NCBI RefSeq assembly: GCF_003049665.1
Contig: NZ_PYWM01000036.1
Span: forward strand, 1 to 46,349
DNA: 46,349 nucleotides
From: Lysinibacillus mangiferihumi
Lineage (GTDB): Bacteria > Bacillota > Bacilli > Bacillales_A > Planococcaceae
Reading direction: 5' to 3'
Under the pieces are notes generated by a model, which worked only from the letters and a program-made list of their open reading frames with translations, did no database searches and was not told the DNA's origin. This document shows positions 35,176 to 43,003 of this stretch, piece after piece (position 1 is the stretch's first letter; every line of letters starts with the position of its first letter). Made by a program: the position numbers and the translations under genes.

Positions 35176-35541
35176 TTGAAAATTAAAAAAATACATTGGA
35201 TTTCTCAAGAATCTTTAGAAGCTGAAGTTGTTGTAACAGATGGAGAATTTGAAATAATATGTTTTGCACAACCATTAAATTACTTGGAAGAAAGTAATTT
35301 AATAGAGTCAATTTATTGTTTTAATGTCTCAGATCTAGTGAAAGCTGAAAAGTCAGAGTATAGTATTGAAAAATTAGATAATTATTTTGCCTATAGATTA
35401 ATAGGAAAATTAATTGATAAGCAAAATGAACAAGTGAAATTAGGTGAACTATTATTAGAATTGGAGAACAATTTGTTACCAGGAGATATAAATGAAGGTG
35501 ATTTTGTAAGTTTTTGTTGTCAAAGATTAGATATTTATTAA
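35176..35541 (+). CDS. probable immunity protein for the preceding toxin tip, TTG start
   Basis: A 121-residue acidic beta-rich protein. TTG 35176 with GAAAGGG eight bases upstream is the only plausible start and lies 16 bases after the toxin stop. The protein begins MKIKKIHWISQESLEAEVVV and contains ICFAQPLNYLEESN. I recall similar proteins after toxin tips in Bacillus, but cannot give a family name. Confidence 0.65.
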   Translation: MKIKKIHWISQESLEAEVVVTDGEFEIICFAQPLNYLEESNLIESIYCFNVSDLVKAEKSEYSIEKLDNYFAYRLIGKLIDKQNEQVKLGELLLELENNLLPGDINEGDFVSFCCQRLDIY

Positions 35542-35639
35542 TATAAGGTAAAGTTTTCAATGAAATCTTAAGAGGCTATTACCTTTCAAGGTTTTACTTA
35601 TGGCAAAAGAAGATAGATTGTTTTTATGAGTGCATTTTA

Positions 35640-36060
35640 ACATTACAACATAGGGTACGGGTAAAGTTCAAAACCGAACTGAGATAATGAAGATCGTTTA
35701 AAATTACAATGAGTCCTGCAGCGAAGAAAATTAATCAACCCGAATGCCAAGGTAGGATATAGGGACATTGGGTACAGTTCAGAAAGGCCCACAAAGGGGG
35801 ACGTTCCATCAATGGATTTTGATATTAATGCTTTTATTATTAATGATAAATCGGCATCAAATTTTCCAGCAAACAATCCCTGGAAAGCAGGAACAAAAAT
35901 TAATGAGATTAAAAATTTGCAAAAAGAAATTGACAAATCACTTGAAGATTCTTTAGAAGGTATAAGAAAAGTTGATAAAAAGGGAAGACCTGATAAATTT
36001 ACAATTAGAATATACACTCAAAAAAATTTGGGGAAAAATATAAGTCGAGTAATCAAATAG
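35640..36060 (+). pseudogene. nucleotidyltransferase-like toxin tip, copy 1, frameshifted
   Basis: From about 35720 the reading switches frames: KINQPE-/NPNAKVGYR, then GTLGTVQKGPQRG in one frame and MDFDINAFIINDKSASNFP in another, which runs on to TAG at 36058-36060 through KAGTKINEIKNLQKEIDKSL and the ending GRPDKFTIRIYTQKN. A GT/GS motif followed by D-F-D-I-(N/D)-A-F is the nucleotidyltransferase active-site pattern. Copy 2 lies at 37278. No start. An antidote candidate follows 20 bases later. Confidence 0.6.
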
Positions 36061-36080
36061 AAGATTAGGAGTCATTAAAC

Positions 36081-36467
36081 ATGAAAAAATATCCATATTT
36101 TTATAGTTCTTTACCAGTAATTTCAGAAAAAAACATCGTAGATTTAGCAAAAGTTATTTCTAGTAAAATTGCTGGAAATATTCCTTTTGAAGGACTGGAA
36201 AATTATATATACGATGAAGTTCCTGCAATTTATATAAACTCAAGTATTTTAGGCTTTGAAGTTATTTTAAAAGGATATGGAGGGGCGAAGGGATATTATT
36301 TAGATGTAAGTTCCCATCCAAGTAACAATGAACCAGATAATATGAATGAAATTGATATTGATATTGATATAACAAGATATATTGCTTCCCTTTTAGAGGG
36401 AACTCCTGAAATAAAAATAAAGTATAAGGAAATTAAAAGCAAAGATTACATTAGCATAATAGAGTAG
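36081..36467 (+). CDS. immunity protein for the nucleotidyltransferase-like tip, copy 1
   Basis: A 128-residue soluble protein, MKKYPYFYSSLPVISEKNIV, paralogous over its full length to the gene at 37614 (shared P-F-x-G-L-E-x-x-I-Y-(D/E)-E-V-P-A-(I/V) and G-(Y/F)-GG-(A/R)-(K/E)-GY). Both copies follow the same kind of toxin tip, which is good evidence for a toxin-antidote pair. AGGAG lies 12 bases before the ATG. Family name unknown. Confidence 0.65.
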   Translation: MKKYPYFYSSLPVISEKNIVDLAKVISSKIAGNIPFEGLENYIYDEVPAIYINSSILGFEVILKGYGGAKGYYLDVSSHPSNNEPDNMNEIDIDIDITRYIASLLEGTPEIKIKYKEIKSKDYISIIE

Positions 36468-36525
36468 TAAGTCCTGATATAATCAATAGGTAAAAAGTTT
36501 TACAAAACATTTAATAAATTTTCAT

Positions 36526-36561
36526 AGCTCATTCCTCCTTGTTTTAAGGAATGAGCTTTTG
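36526..36561 (+). terminator. rho-independent terminator
   Basis: AGCTCATTCC (36526-36535) pairs with GGAATGAGCT (36548-36557), followed by T's. Confidence 0.9.
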
Positions 36562-36589
36562 GCTTGCATAAAATAAACGACTTGCCACT

Positions 36590-36772
36590 TCCTCAGAGCT
36601 AATGATACTGAACGTAAAATCCTTGAAGATATATCAAGGCAATTAGACGATGATAGGACTGTTAAGGGAACAATTACCTGCTTGTGGAAGTTGTACAGAT
36701 ATAATTTTGCAGTTTAGAGAAGAATATCCGAATATCAAATTAAATGTATACTCGGGAGAATTTAAAAATTAG
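36590..36772 (+). pseudogene. deaminase toxin-tip remnant
   Basis: NDTERKILEDISRQLDDDRT, then VKGTIT in one frame and PACGSCTDIILQFREEYPNI in the next, ending at TAG 36770-36772. The catalytic glutamate (TER) and the CxxC (CGSC) are present, but the strand between them has been shortened by a deletion that also shifts the frame. An Imm3-like gene follows. Confidence 0.65.
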
Positions 36773-36789
36773 AAGGGATATATAAATCA

Positions 36790-37188
36790 ATGTTGAGTAG
36801 TTATGAAGAGCTTAATCAATATATTATAGAAGATTTTGATGAATTTTTAAATGAAGGGTTATCCATTTCACAAGTAACTGAAAAACTTCTTGAAGAATAC
36901 TATAGGGGGATAGTGAATGGTAAAGTTGAAAAATTAGTTATATATCTAAGAATTGCTCTTTTGAGTATTGAAAGAAATCATCTTCGTGAAGATATTAAAA
37001 CTGAGTTAATGAGTATGATAAATGAACTTGAATCAATACCTACTAAAGAGGAAGTAGGTTCTGAAAATGCAAAACAAATTTTATTAGACATCCAAAGATT
37101 TAAAAAGAAATCGAAGGATGTTAATGAAATCTTATTGCATAGTAAGGGGAAATTAAAATTGGTAGAGATAAAACAATGTGGTGTTTAA
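36790..37188 (+). CDS. Imm3-like immunity protein, copy 3
   Basis: A 132-residue helical protein, MLSSYEELNQYIIEDFDEFL then N-E-G-L-S-x-S-Q-V, the same N-terminal pattern as 29284 and 33300. AGAAGGG about 12 bases upstream supports the ATG. Presumed antidote of the deaminase tip directly before it. Confidence 0.7.
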   Translation: MLSSYEELNQYIIEDFDEFLNEGLSISQVTEKLLEEYYRGIVNGKVEKLVIYLRIALLSIERNHLREDIKTELMSMINELESIPTKEEVGSENAKQILLDIQRFKKKSKDVNEILLHSKGKLKLVEIKQCGV

Positions 37189-37277
37189 AATTATGAAGTA
37201 ATAAGGCAGTACCATCAAGGTAGTAAAAAAATAGTAAACCTTAATTCTAAAAGTGAGATACCATAACAATACAATTA

Positions 37278-37602
37278 ATTTGATAAAATTAAAATTATTG
37301 TATATAAAAGGATTAAAGCGTATTACGCTCCATTTGATCCTACAGATTTCGATATCGATGCATTCATTGTTAGTGATAAATTGGCAGCTCAGTTTCCGCC
37401 AAGCACGACATGGAAAGCTGGTACTCAGATTAAAGAAATAAGACAGATGCAAAAAGAGATAGACAAAACACTGAAAAGTTCTTTAGATGGAATTAGAAAG
37501 GTAGATAAAAAAGGGAGACCAGATAAGTTTACTTTCAGAATATATACACAAGAAGAATTTATTAATAAGAGTAAAGGAAGCAAAATAATAGAAGATGACT
37601 AG
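37278..37602 (+). pseudogene. nucleotidyltransferase-like toxin tip, copy 2, truncated
   Basis: One open frame from about 37278 (after a TAA) to TAG 37600-37602 reads FDPTDFDIDAFIVSDKLAAQ, then KEIRQMQKEIDKTLKSSLDG and ends GRPDKFTFRIYTQEEF. It matches copy 1 (35640-36060) strongly from DFDI onward. The part carrying the GT/GS motif is missing, so the tip cannot work. No start codon with a ribosome site. Confidence 0.65.
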
Positions 37603-37613
37603 GAGAGTGTGAG

Positions 37614-37997
37614 ATGAAAAAAAAATATCCGTATTTTAAATGCTTACTTCCAATTGATTCAAATAAGGACATAAATGAAGTAGCAAGAATAATCTCTGAA
37701 AAATTATTTGGTGGACTCCCCTTCGGAGGTTTAGAGGAACATATTTATGAAGAAGTCCCTGCTGTTTTTATTGATTATCCAATTTTAGGGCTTCAGATAA
37801 TAATACAGGGATTTGGGGGGAGAGAAGGCTACACTTTGGAAGTCTGTTCACATCCAATTCATATTGAACCAGATGATTCGGATGAAATAGAAGTAGACAT
37901 AACCGGATATGTATCTGTTTTAATTGAGGGAATTGAAGAATTGCAGGTCAAGTATGAAGAACTTAAATACATGAATTATATAGAAATTTCCGAATAA
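37614..37997 (+). CDS. immunity protein for the nucleotidyltransferase-like tip, copy 2
   Basis: A 127-residue paralogue of the gene at 36081, starting MKKKYPYFKCLLPIDSNKDI. It begins 12 bases after the toxin-tip stop, with AGGAGAGTG upstream. Tip and antidote have been duplicated together; the tips are nearly as similar to each other as the antidotes are. Confidence 0.65.
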   Translation: MKKKYPYFKCLLPIDSNKDINEVARIISEKLFGGLPFGGLEEHIYEEVPAVFIDYPILGLQIIIQGFGGREGYTLEVCSHPIHIEPDDSDEIEVDITGYVSVLIEGIEELQVKYEELKYMNYIEISE

Positions 37998-38077
37998 GTC
38001 TTATATTGATTACGAAAGCCTTGATTAGGCAGGCACACTTTTAATTTGTAATATCTTTGAAATTGAATAAATAACTC

Positions 38078-38477
38078 ATGAAGACTAATAGTAAAGGACG
38101 TATTTCAAGCTGTGAAGGTAACCTTGAACTGGGCAAAGGGAAAAGAAATAATTATGCTCAAAGGATAGTGGGACGAGAAGATTGCATAGCTGACGATGAA
38201 GGTGGCCTTTTGAATGTAAGTATTTTCAAGGGTTCTGGTAATATAGATAATCTTGTTCCAATGAATGGTAACCTAAATAAAGGTGAATGGAAAAGCTTGT
38301 GAGTTCGTGAGCTGACGCACTTAGACAAAGAGATGAAGTGAAAGAAAAATAACATCTATTTATAAAGGCGAATCAAAACGTCGTCCAGATAGTTTTGAAA
38401 TTAAGTATAAAATTGGTGAAGATGGTTGGGAGAAAAAGAGATTTGATAATGTATCGGGAGGAAAATTAGATGAATGA
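38078..38477 (+). pseudogene. DNA/RNA non-specific endonuclease toxin tip, frameshifted
   Basis: The frame from 38078 reads GRISSCEGNLELGKGKRNNY, then FKGSGNIDNLVPMNGNLNKG and stops after GEWKSL; the remainder continues in another frame as ITSIYKGESKRRPDSFEIKY to TGA at 38475-38477. The GSG(N/D)-x-x-NLVPM-N-x-x-x-N-x-G-E-W core is typical of the endonuclease_NS_2 tips of LXG toxins. The D-R-G-H active-site part and everything upstream are missing. It overlaps the following yezG-like gene by eight bases. Confidence 0.7.
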
Positions 38478-38952
38478 TGAAAAGTTAGGCAGATTATATC
38501 AAGAAATAGTCGGAATCATAATAGATACAATTCCTGAGGAGTGGTTAAAGGTATATCTTTATGCCGAAGTGAATGACGGTTCTCAAACAGCTGACTTCTA
38601 TTACGATCCTAAAGATAATGATAATCCTATTTGTAGTCATGATATCACCGAGCTCTTTACCATAAGTGAAGAGGAGTATTCCATACAATGGCATCAATTG
38701 CTGGATAGCATAAAAGAGTTATGGAGAGAGTTTATCGATAATGATGAAGCGCCATGGACAAGTTTCACTTTGATTTTTGATAATACAGGAAAGTTTAAAA
38801 TAGATTTTAGTTATGACGACCTGTCAAATGTGGACCCCCATGAAAAAGCGACAATATGGAGATACGAAAATATGGGTATTGTTCCAAAAAGTAACTCAGG
38901 AAAGAAACATCTAGAAAAGTATCTTCAGACAATTAAAAATAAAGAAAACTAA
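38470..38952 (+). CDS. yezG: YezG-family (DUF600) immunity protein
   Basis: A 160-residue acidic protein matching the YezG family closely: YQEIVGIIIDTIPEEWLKVY at about residues 10-29, S-H-D-I near 57, the L-x-x-E-F-x-x-N-D-x-x-P-W-T-x-x-T motif and F-K-I-D-F-S-Y-D-D-L near 103-117, and the C-terminal W-R-Y-E-N-M-G-I-x-P. In B. subtilis YezG neutralises the LXG toxin YeeF, whose tip is a DNA/RNA non-specific nuclease; the debris in front of this gene is of that kind. GGGAGG precedes the ATG. Confidence 0.85.
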   Translation: MNDEKLGRLYQEIVGIIIDTIPEEWLKVYLYAEVNDGSQTADFYYDPKDNDNPICSHDITELFTISEEEYSIQWHQLLDSIKELWREFIDNDEAPWTSFTLIFDNTGKFKIDFSYDDLSNVDPHEKATIWRYENMGIVPKSNSGKKHLEKYLQTIKNKEN

Positions 38953-39148
38953 ATATTTTATCAATAATTCATAATGGTAAGCGGACACATGAGAGTGGCT
39001 GAAGTGGTGGTATAAAGACTACCATATAAAATTTCTCGATTTATACTTAACACGAAAAACAATGATAGACACTTAATTTTAACTTGTTTACAAGGATATC
39101 TTTAATTTGAATTAATAACTTATGAAGGCTAGACCATCAAGAAGCGCT
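38953..39148. other. short non-coding gap
   Basis: Nothing recognisable; stops in all frames. The sequence ...TTGAATTAATAACTTATGAAG near 39110 resembles the one before the endonuclease tip at 38060 and may mark the same kind of junction. Confidence 0.3.
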
Positions 39149-39459
39149 ATTTTAATAATAAAGCATTAAGGGCGAGATTCAAAAATTTAAGCAGTAAGGA
39201 ATTAGTATGGATGACATTAAAGAAATGAGGTCTCTGACTAAAGATGTTGAAATTATAAATCCACCTGGTCGTCATGGAAGCAGAGGTTCGACAAAAGCAC
39301 ATAATGAAATGTTAAAGATTATTGATTCTGCTTCTGACTATAAATGTTAAAGGGCTTAATGAGTGGGCTAAAAATAGAATGAAAAATGGCATTATGGATT
39401 TACCAGAAGGTTTGAGGGGGGTAAAAAATGAATGTTTCTTTATGGTTAGGATGCTTTAG
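39149..39459 (+). pseudogene. toxin-tip remnant paired with Imm22
   Basis: Three frames continue one protein: NNKALRARFKNLSSKELVWM, then KEMRSLTKDVEIINPPGRHG and S-R-G-S-T-K-A-H-N-E-M-L, then VKGLNEWAKNRMKNGIMDLP. At least two frameshifts (near 39200 and 39347). I recall tips with 'NPP-x-R-x-G-x-RGSTK-x-H' in Rhs and LXG toxins but cannot name the activity. Its last frame overlaps the Imm22 start. Confidence 0.55.
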
Positions 39460-39805
39460 TGATTTTGATGAACTCAAAACGTACACTGAAATAAAATATA
39501 ATGAAGATGGAGATAGTATTCCCTCTATTTTTGAGAAAGATTTTAAATTAGGTTATTATGATAAGGACTTAGTTGAAAAGGATTGGATTCCTGATGCCGA
39601 AGATGACATAGAAAAGCTTTTAGTAGATTTTTCATATGATATTCAATTAATACAACAGTACAATAACATTAAGTTAAAGTCTAAATACAATACTATCATT
39701 TTAATTTATAATTATGATTATAATAAAGAAGGTAAAATTGTTAACTTCGTAGATAAGAACACCTACAAGTTGGACTTTATTGGTACGGCAGAATATATAG
39801 ATTAA
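39428..39805 (+). CDS. Imm22-like immunity protein
   Basis: A 125-residue protein with the full Imm22 (DUF4284) pattern: VSLWLGCFSDFDEL, then Y-T-E-I-K-Y-N-E-D-G-D-S-I-P-S, F-x-K-D-F-x-L-G-Y-Y-D-K-D-L, NTIILIYNYDYNKEG and the ending DFIGTAEYID. More typical than the member at 18674. GAGGGGGG seven bases before the ATG is strong. It overlaps the end of a decayed toxin tip, its likely partner. Confidence 0.8.
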   Translation: MNVSLWLGCFSDFDELKTYTEIKYNEDGDSIPSIFEKDFKLGYYDKDLVEKDWIPDAEDDIEKLLVDFSYDIQLIQQYNNIKLKSKYNTIILIYNYDYNKEGKIVNFVDKNTYKLDFIGTAEYID

Positions 39806-40314
39806 TACGAATAAAGTATGTTTGAAGTGGAAAGAAAAAGAATAGGCTGGTTAAAAGTACATACTCAATGATAGAGTAGAAAAAGAAGTACGAGATTAAG
39901 CGAGATAACATTTTGCTGGGTGATGAATATAAACACATGGAATGTATATGAAACTACCGATCCCATACAAGCTTGTATGTTTTAATGAAATACTTGTCAC
40001 GATATATAAAAGGTGTTGTACTTTTACTATAAAACTTATGCTACTTAAAAACAGGTGAACTTAAATCACTTGATTGTCAATTAAAGGCAACAAGTGGTTT
40101 TTATTTTAGGATTACGACATGGGAAAAACTGCTAATTTTTAATGAAAATAGAAGAAAATGATAAGTACCGTCTTGGTTTATTAGTAGATAAAAAAGAATA
40201 TATTACTTTAACTTGATTGGCTATATGCCTTTCAAAGTATTTAGTATAATAAAATTTTATGGTTAAAAATAAACTAATAAAAGTAGTACAGGAATAAAAA
40301 AATGAGGTATTAAT
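39806..40314. other. gene-free stretch with terminator
   Basis: 40063-40107 is a terminator: AAATCACTTG (40063-40072) pairs with CAAGTGGTTT (40091-40100), then T's. 40142-40216 is a 24-codon scrap (MKIEENDKYRLGLLVDKKEY). Stops are frequent elsewhere; nothing else is supported. Confidence 0.6.
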
Positions 40315-41013
40315 ATGAATAAAAAAATTGAATTTCTGAGGAAATATAGAAAGAATGCACAATTGATTTTGTGTAATGAGATTAATACATTTGATTATAG
40401 TCAATTACCTGATTTTTGGTACGACTTGTTTCAAGAAAAAAGTCTAAATAAGAGAGTAGAGAGAATTTTATATATATGGAATAAATATGTAGGAATAGAA
40501 CTGAGAAATACTATTTCTTATTTATCCCGGCATCTTAAAGAAATAGATCTTATCATGGAGAATAACAAATATTCTATTTTATATACGATTGAAACAGATA
40601 ACGGTGAAATACAATATTATGAAGGGAGAAATCCTAAAGAAGCATTTAATAATATAGAATTAGGAGAAAATTGGGATAAATTCCCTTTATCATTACGAAG
40701 TTTTTATCAAAACATTCATAATGGCTTCTATTTATATGCAAGTAAGTCTTTGGGTCTAGTTCCTTTAGAAAATGTAACCTTTTTTGATGAGGATGAGTGG
40801 GGTATTATTGAAGAATTGGAAGAGCCTTTACAAATAGATTTAAAAACAACATTTGGTTTTTTTAAAAGTGGTATGGGTGGTTATGTAGCAATAGATTTTA
40901 ATAATTGTGATAATGAAAATGCAGTTTTGTGGTGGACTGATGAAGAACCTAGATATAATATTAACTTTTGGGATATTGTTGATGAATGGATAGTAATTGG
41001 TTTTGAATCATGA
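40315..41013 (+). CDS. protein with C-terminal SUKH-like domain
   Basis: A 232-residue protein. The first 100 residues are helical and not recognised (RKYRKNAQLILCNEINTFDY). From about residue 115 a SUKH-like domain follows: W-D-K-F-P-L-S-L-R-S-F-Y-Q-N-I-H-N-G-F at 119-137, then GYVAIDF near 184 and a closing NFWDIVDEWI helix. ATG 40315 has GAGGT ten bases upstream. Likely immunity protein; no partner tip is visible beyond a short scrap. Confidence 0.6.
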   Translation: MNKKIEFLRKYRKNAQLILCNEINTFDYSQLPDFWYDLFQEKSLNKRVERILYIWNKYVGIELRNTISYLSRHLKEIDLIMENNKYSILYTIETDNGEIQYYEGRNPKEAFNNIELGENWDKFPLSLRSFYQNIHNGFYLYASKSLGLVPLENVTFFDEDEWGIIEELEEPLQIDLKTTFGFFKSGMGGYVAIDFNNCDNENAVLWWTDEEPRYNINFWDIVDEWIVIGFES

Positions 41014-41041
41014 TGATATAATCAGCTAACATAATGAACGT

Positions 41042-41084
41042 AAAGCATTTGATTGCCTACAACAGGAGACAAGTGCTTTTTCGT
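41042..41084 (+). terminator. rho-independent terminator
   Basis: AAAGCATTTG (41042-41051) pairs with CAAGTGCTTT (41070-41079), then T's. Its loop and stem resemble the terminator at 40063. Confidence 0.8.
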
Positions 41085-41111
41085 ATTTTCATATTCTTAG
41101 CTTGAGAAGAG

Positions 41112-41486
41112 GGATATATTAGAATAAAGTTCCCACAGGACTTTAAAGAATGTGTTAAGCTTTTTAACGGTGGATACTCAGAACCAGGCGTATTTAATAT
41201 CGATGAAGACAATGAAATAGTATTTTCATGTTTATTAAGTTTTACAAATGAAGAAGCAAATATTTTAGAAGTTAACGATATAGCTTCTAAATTTTTACCA
41301 GAAGGGATTTTTCCATTTGCAAAAACTCCATTTCGGAATCTTATTTGTTTTGATAAATAGACAAGATAAAGAATCGTCGATTATTATTTTTTACGATCAC
41401 GAAACAGAGAACGAAGAGAATAAGTTTTAAGGATATGTGATACATTTACAGAATTAATTGAGCAGCTTCATGAAAATGATGAATAA
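41112..41486 (+). pseudogene. SUKH immunity pseudogene
   Basis: Reads IKFPQDFKECVKLFNGGYSE, then FSCLLSFTNEEANILEV and FLPEGIFPFAKTPFRNLICF up to a TAG at about 41358; the +1 frame carries on with SSIIIFYDHETENEENKF, and a third frame ends DTFTELIEQLHENDE at TAA 41484-41486. This is a SUKH protein lacking its first residues and broken by two frameshifts. An intact SUKH gene follows 20 bases later. Confidence 0.75.
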
Positions 41487-41506
41487 TTTATTTTTTGGAG
41501 GGTATT

Positions 41507-41977
41507 ATGAATATAAAATTCGAAGTAAGCTTTGGATCTACTAATATAACAGAAATAAATATGTTCGAGAGAAGTCAGAGTATCATATTGCCGGATGATT
41601 ATAAGGATTTTTTAATGAAATTTAATGGAGGAAAACCGGCTGTTAGGAGATTTGAAACTATGGACGGGAAGCATACCTCATCACTTATGCTCTTGTTTCC
41701 AATTGCTAAAAATTTCGAACCAAATTTAAATTCAGCGTACAATGAATTTAATCGAGAACAAATTATACCTTTAAATCTACTTGCTATTGGAAATGATCCT
41801 ATAGATAATATAATTTGCATTTCCACTTCGGGTAAGGATGTTGGGTGTGTTTATTATTGGAGTTTGGATATGGAGGAGTTTGATGAAGAAGATTTCCACC
41901 CCTCTTATAAATATATGAGTTTGATCGCGAAAAGTTTTACAGAATTTATAGGCAACTTATTTTTACCTAAAGATTAA
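41507..41977 (+). CDS. SMI1/KNR4 (SUKH) family immunity protein
   Basis: A 156-residue SUKH protein: ILPDDYKDFLMKFNGGKPAV at about residues 27-46, I-P-L-N-L-L-A-I-G-N-D-P-x-D-N-I-I-C-I near 84-102, and the closing SFTEFIGNLF helix. It belongs to the subgroup with the AIGNDPxxNxIC motif also seen at 43509. GGAGGG about five bases before ATG 41507 supports the start. Confidence 0.88.
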   Translation: MNIKFEVSFGSTNITEINMFERSQSIILPDDYKDFLMKFNGGKPAVRRFETMDGKHTSSLMLLFPIAKNFEPNLNSAYNEFNREQIIPLNLLAIGNDPIDNIICISTSGKDVGCVYYWSLDMEEFDEEDFHPSYKYMSLIAKSFTEFIGNLFLPKD

Positions 41978-42008
41978 TACTAAAAAACCTTGATTGAGTG
42001 CTTGATAT

Positions 42009-42385
42009 TGAACTGCGCCTAAATGTTAGACACCGTCTAACAATTAGAGGTGCAGTTTTTTCTATGGTCAACTACTGCCGAAGATAAAATACAAGCTGTT
42101 GAGCGTTACTTAAGTGGAATGTAAAGTCCCTTTGATATAGCTAAATCTTTGGAAAATGATCATAAAATATGAATACAATGGTGTGGAAGCTTTTATTCAG
42201 CCATATACAAATTACACACTAGCGATTAAAATGGATGTACTAAATTTTATGATGGAAAAGGGTACGTCCTTAAACGAAACGGCAGCGGTTTTTAAGATAC
42301 CTGCCCCTTCAACCATTAGTGTTTGGAAAAACAACACATGGTATAGATGCTCTTCAGTCAAAGAAAAAGGGGCGTCCAACGATAA
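42009..42385 (+). mobile_element. IS3-family remnant: left end and decayed OrfA
   Basis: Begins with TGAACTG and the hairpin TGTTAGAC-ACC-GTCTAACA that IS3 elements of this group carry before orfA. Coding pieces follow: TTAEDKIQAVERYLSG, stop, SPFDIAKSLENDHKI, stop, then a third frame with YEYNGVEAFIQPYTNYTLAI and NETAAVFKIPAPSTISVW, then a fourth with GIDALQSKKKGRPT. This is the N-terminal part of an OrfA transposase with several frameshifts; orfB and the right end are missing. Confidence 0.8.
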
Positions 42386-42464
42386 TTGTAATGATATTAT
42401 TGATCAATTTCAAAAGGATTTCCCAAACATAACTATTTCGAGAGGACAAATATTAGATGAGTAA
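42380..42464 (+). pseudogene. deaminase-like toxin tail fused to the IS3 remnant
   Basis: Directly after the IS3 coding remnant the sequence reads NCNDIIDQFQKDFPNITISR then GQILDE and stops. It parallels the ends of the other deaminase tips (SCTDIILQFREEYPNI at 36700, SCNLIIKQFDEKYPNI at 33210). The rest of the tip has been lost, probably through the IS. A SUKH gene follows 17 bases later. Confidence 0.55.
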
Positions 42465-42481
42465 ACTATGGAGGAGATTTA

Positions 42482-42925
42482 TTGAATTTTTATAAAAGTA
42501 GTAATATAGAGGATTTCTTGACATCCTTAGAGAAGGATTCTTATCCAATGAAACCCTGCAGTAAGGATGATATATCAAAATTAGTAAAATTGTCTCCAAC
42601 TCGAACACTTCCTAAAACTTATTTGGATTTTATGAATAAAGCTGGTAACGGAATTGAATTTTTAGTTGGTACGAATTATTGCATGAAGTACATTTTTAAT
42701 TTAAAAGAGTGGGCTTTTGAACTTTTGGAAGAAAATAATTTCATAAAAAAGCTCACAGATAATCAATTTATATTTATGATGCATCAAGGGTATATGTTCT
42801 GGTTTTTTAATTTAAATGATGGGGACGATCCAGCGGTATATTTTTATGATGAAAGTGTAGAATTAGATGATTTTAATAAGATCAGTGATACTTTATCCGA
42901 TTTTTTAATCTCCCTCTACAATTGA
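42482..42925 (+). CDS. SUKH-family immunity protein, TTG start
   Basis: A 147-residue protein with a TTG start at 42482 behind GGAGGAG. SUKH features: ISKLVKLSPTRTLPKTYLDF then M-N-K-A-G-N-G at about residues 30-56, a middle FIFMMHQGYMFWFFNLNDGD segment near 94-113, and the final ISDTLSDFLISLY helix. The MHQGYxFWFF element marks a SUKH subgroup different from its neighbours. Confidence 0.75.
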   Translation: MNFYKSSNIEDFLTSLEKDSYPMKPCSKDDISKLVKLSPTRTLPKTYLDFMNKAGNGIEFLVGTNYCMKYIFNLKEWAFELLEENNFIKKLTDNQFIFMMHQGYMFWFFNLNDGDDPAVYFYDESVELDDFNKISDTLSDFLISLYN

Positions 42926-42949
42926 TAGAAGAGTCTAAATTACATAATG

Positions 42950-43003
42950 ATTTTAACTTGACAATTATTTGATAATTTCAGAAAAGCTTATTCCAACTCG
43001 AAC
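42950..43003 (+). repeat. 54-bp direct repeat, copy 2 (broken terminator fused to toxin linker)
   Basis: Partner of 31562-31615. The left arm of the terminator is present, but the sequence switches at CGAAC to the linker repeat of a toxin, so the hairpin can no longer form: a clear recombination join. Confidence 0.85.
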
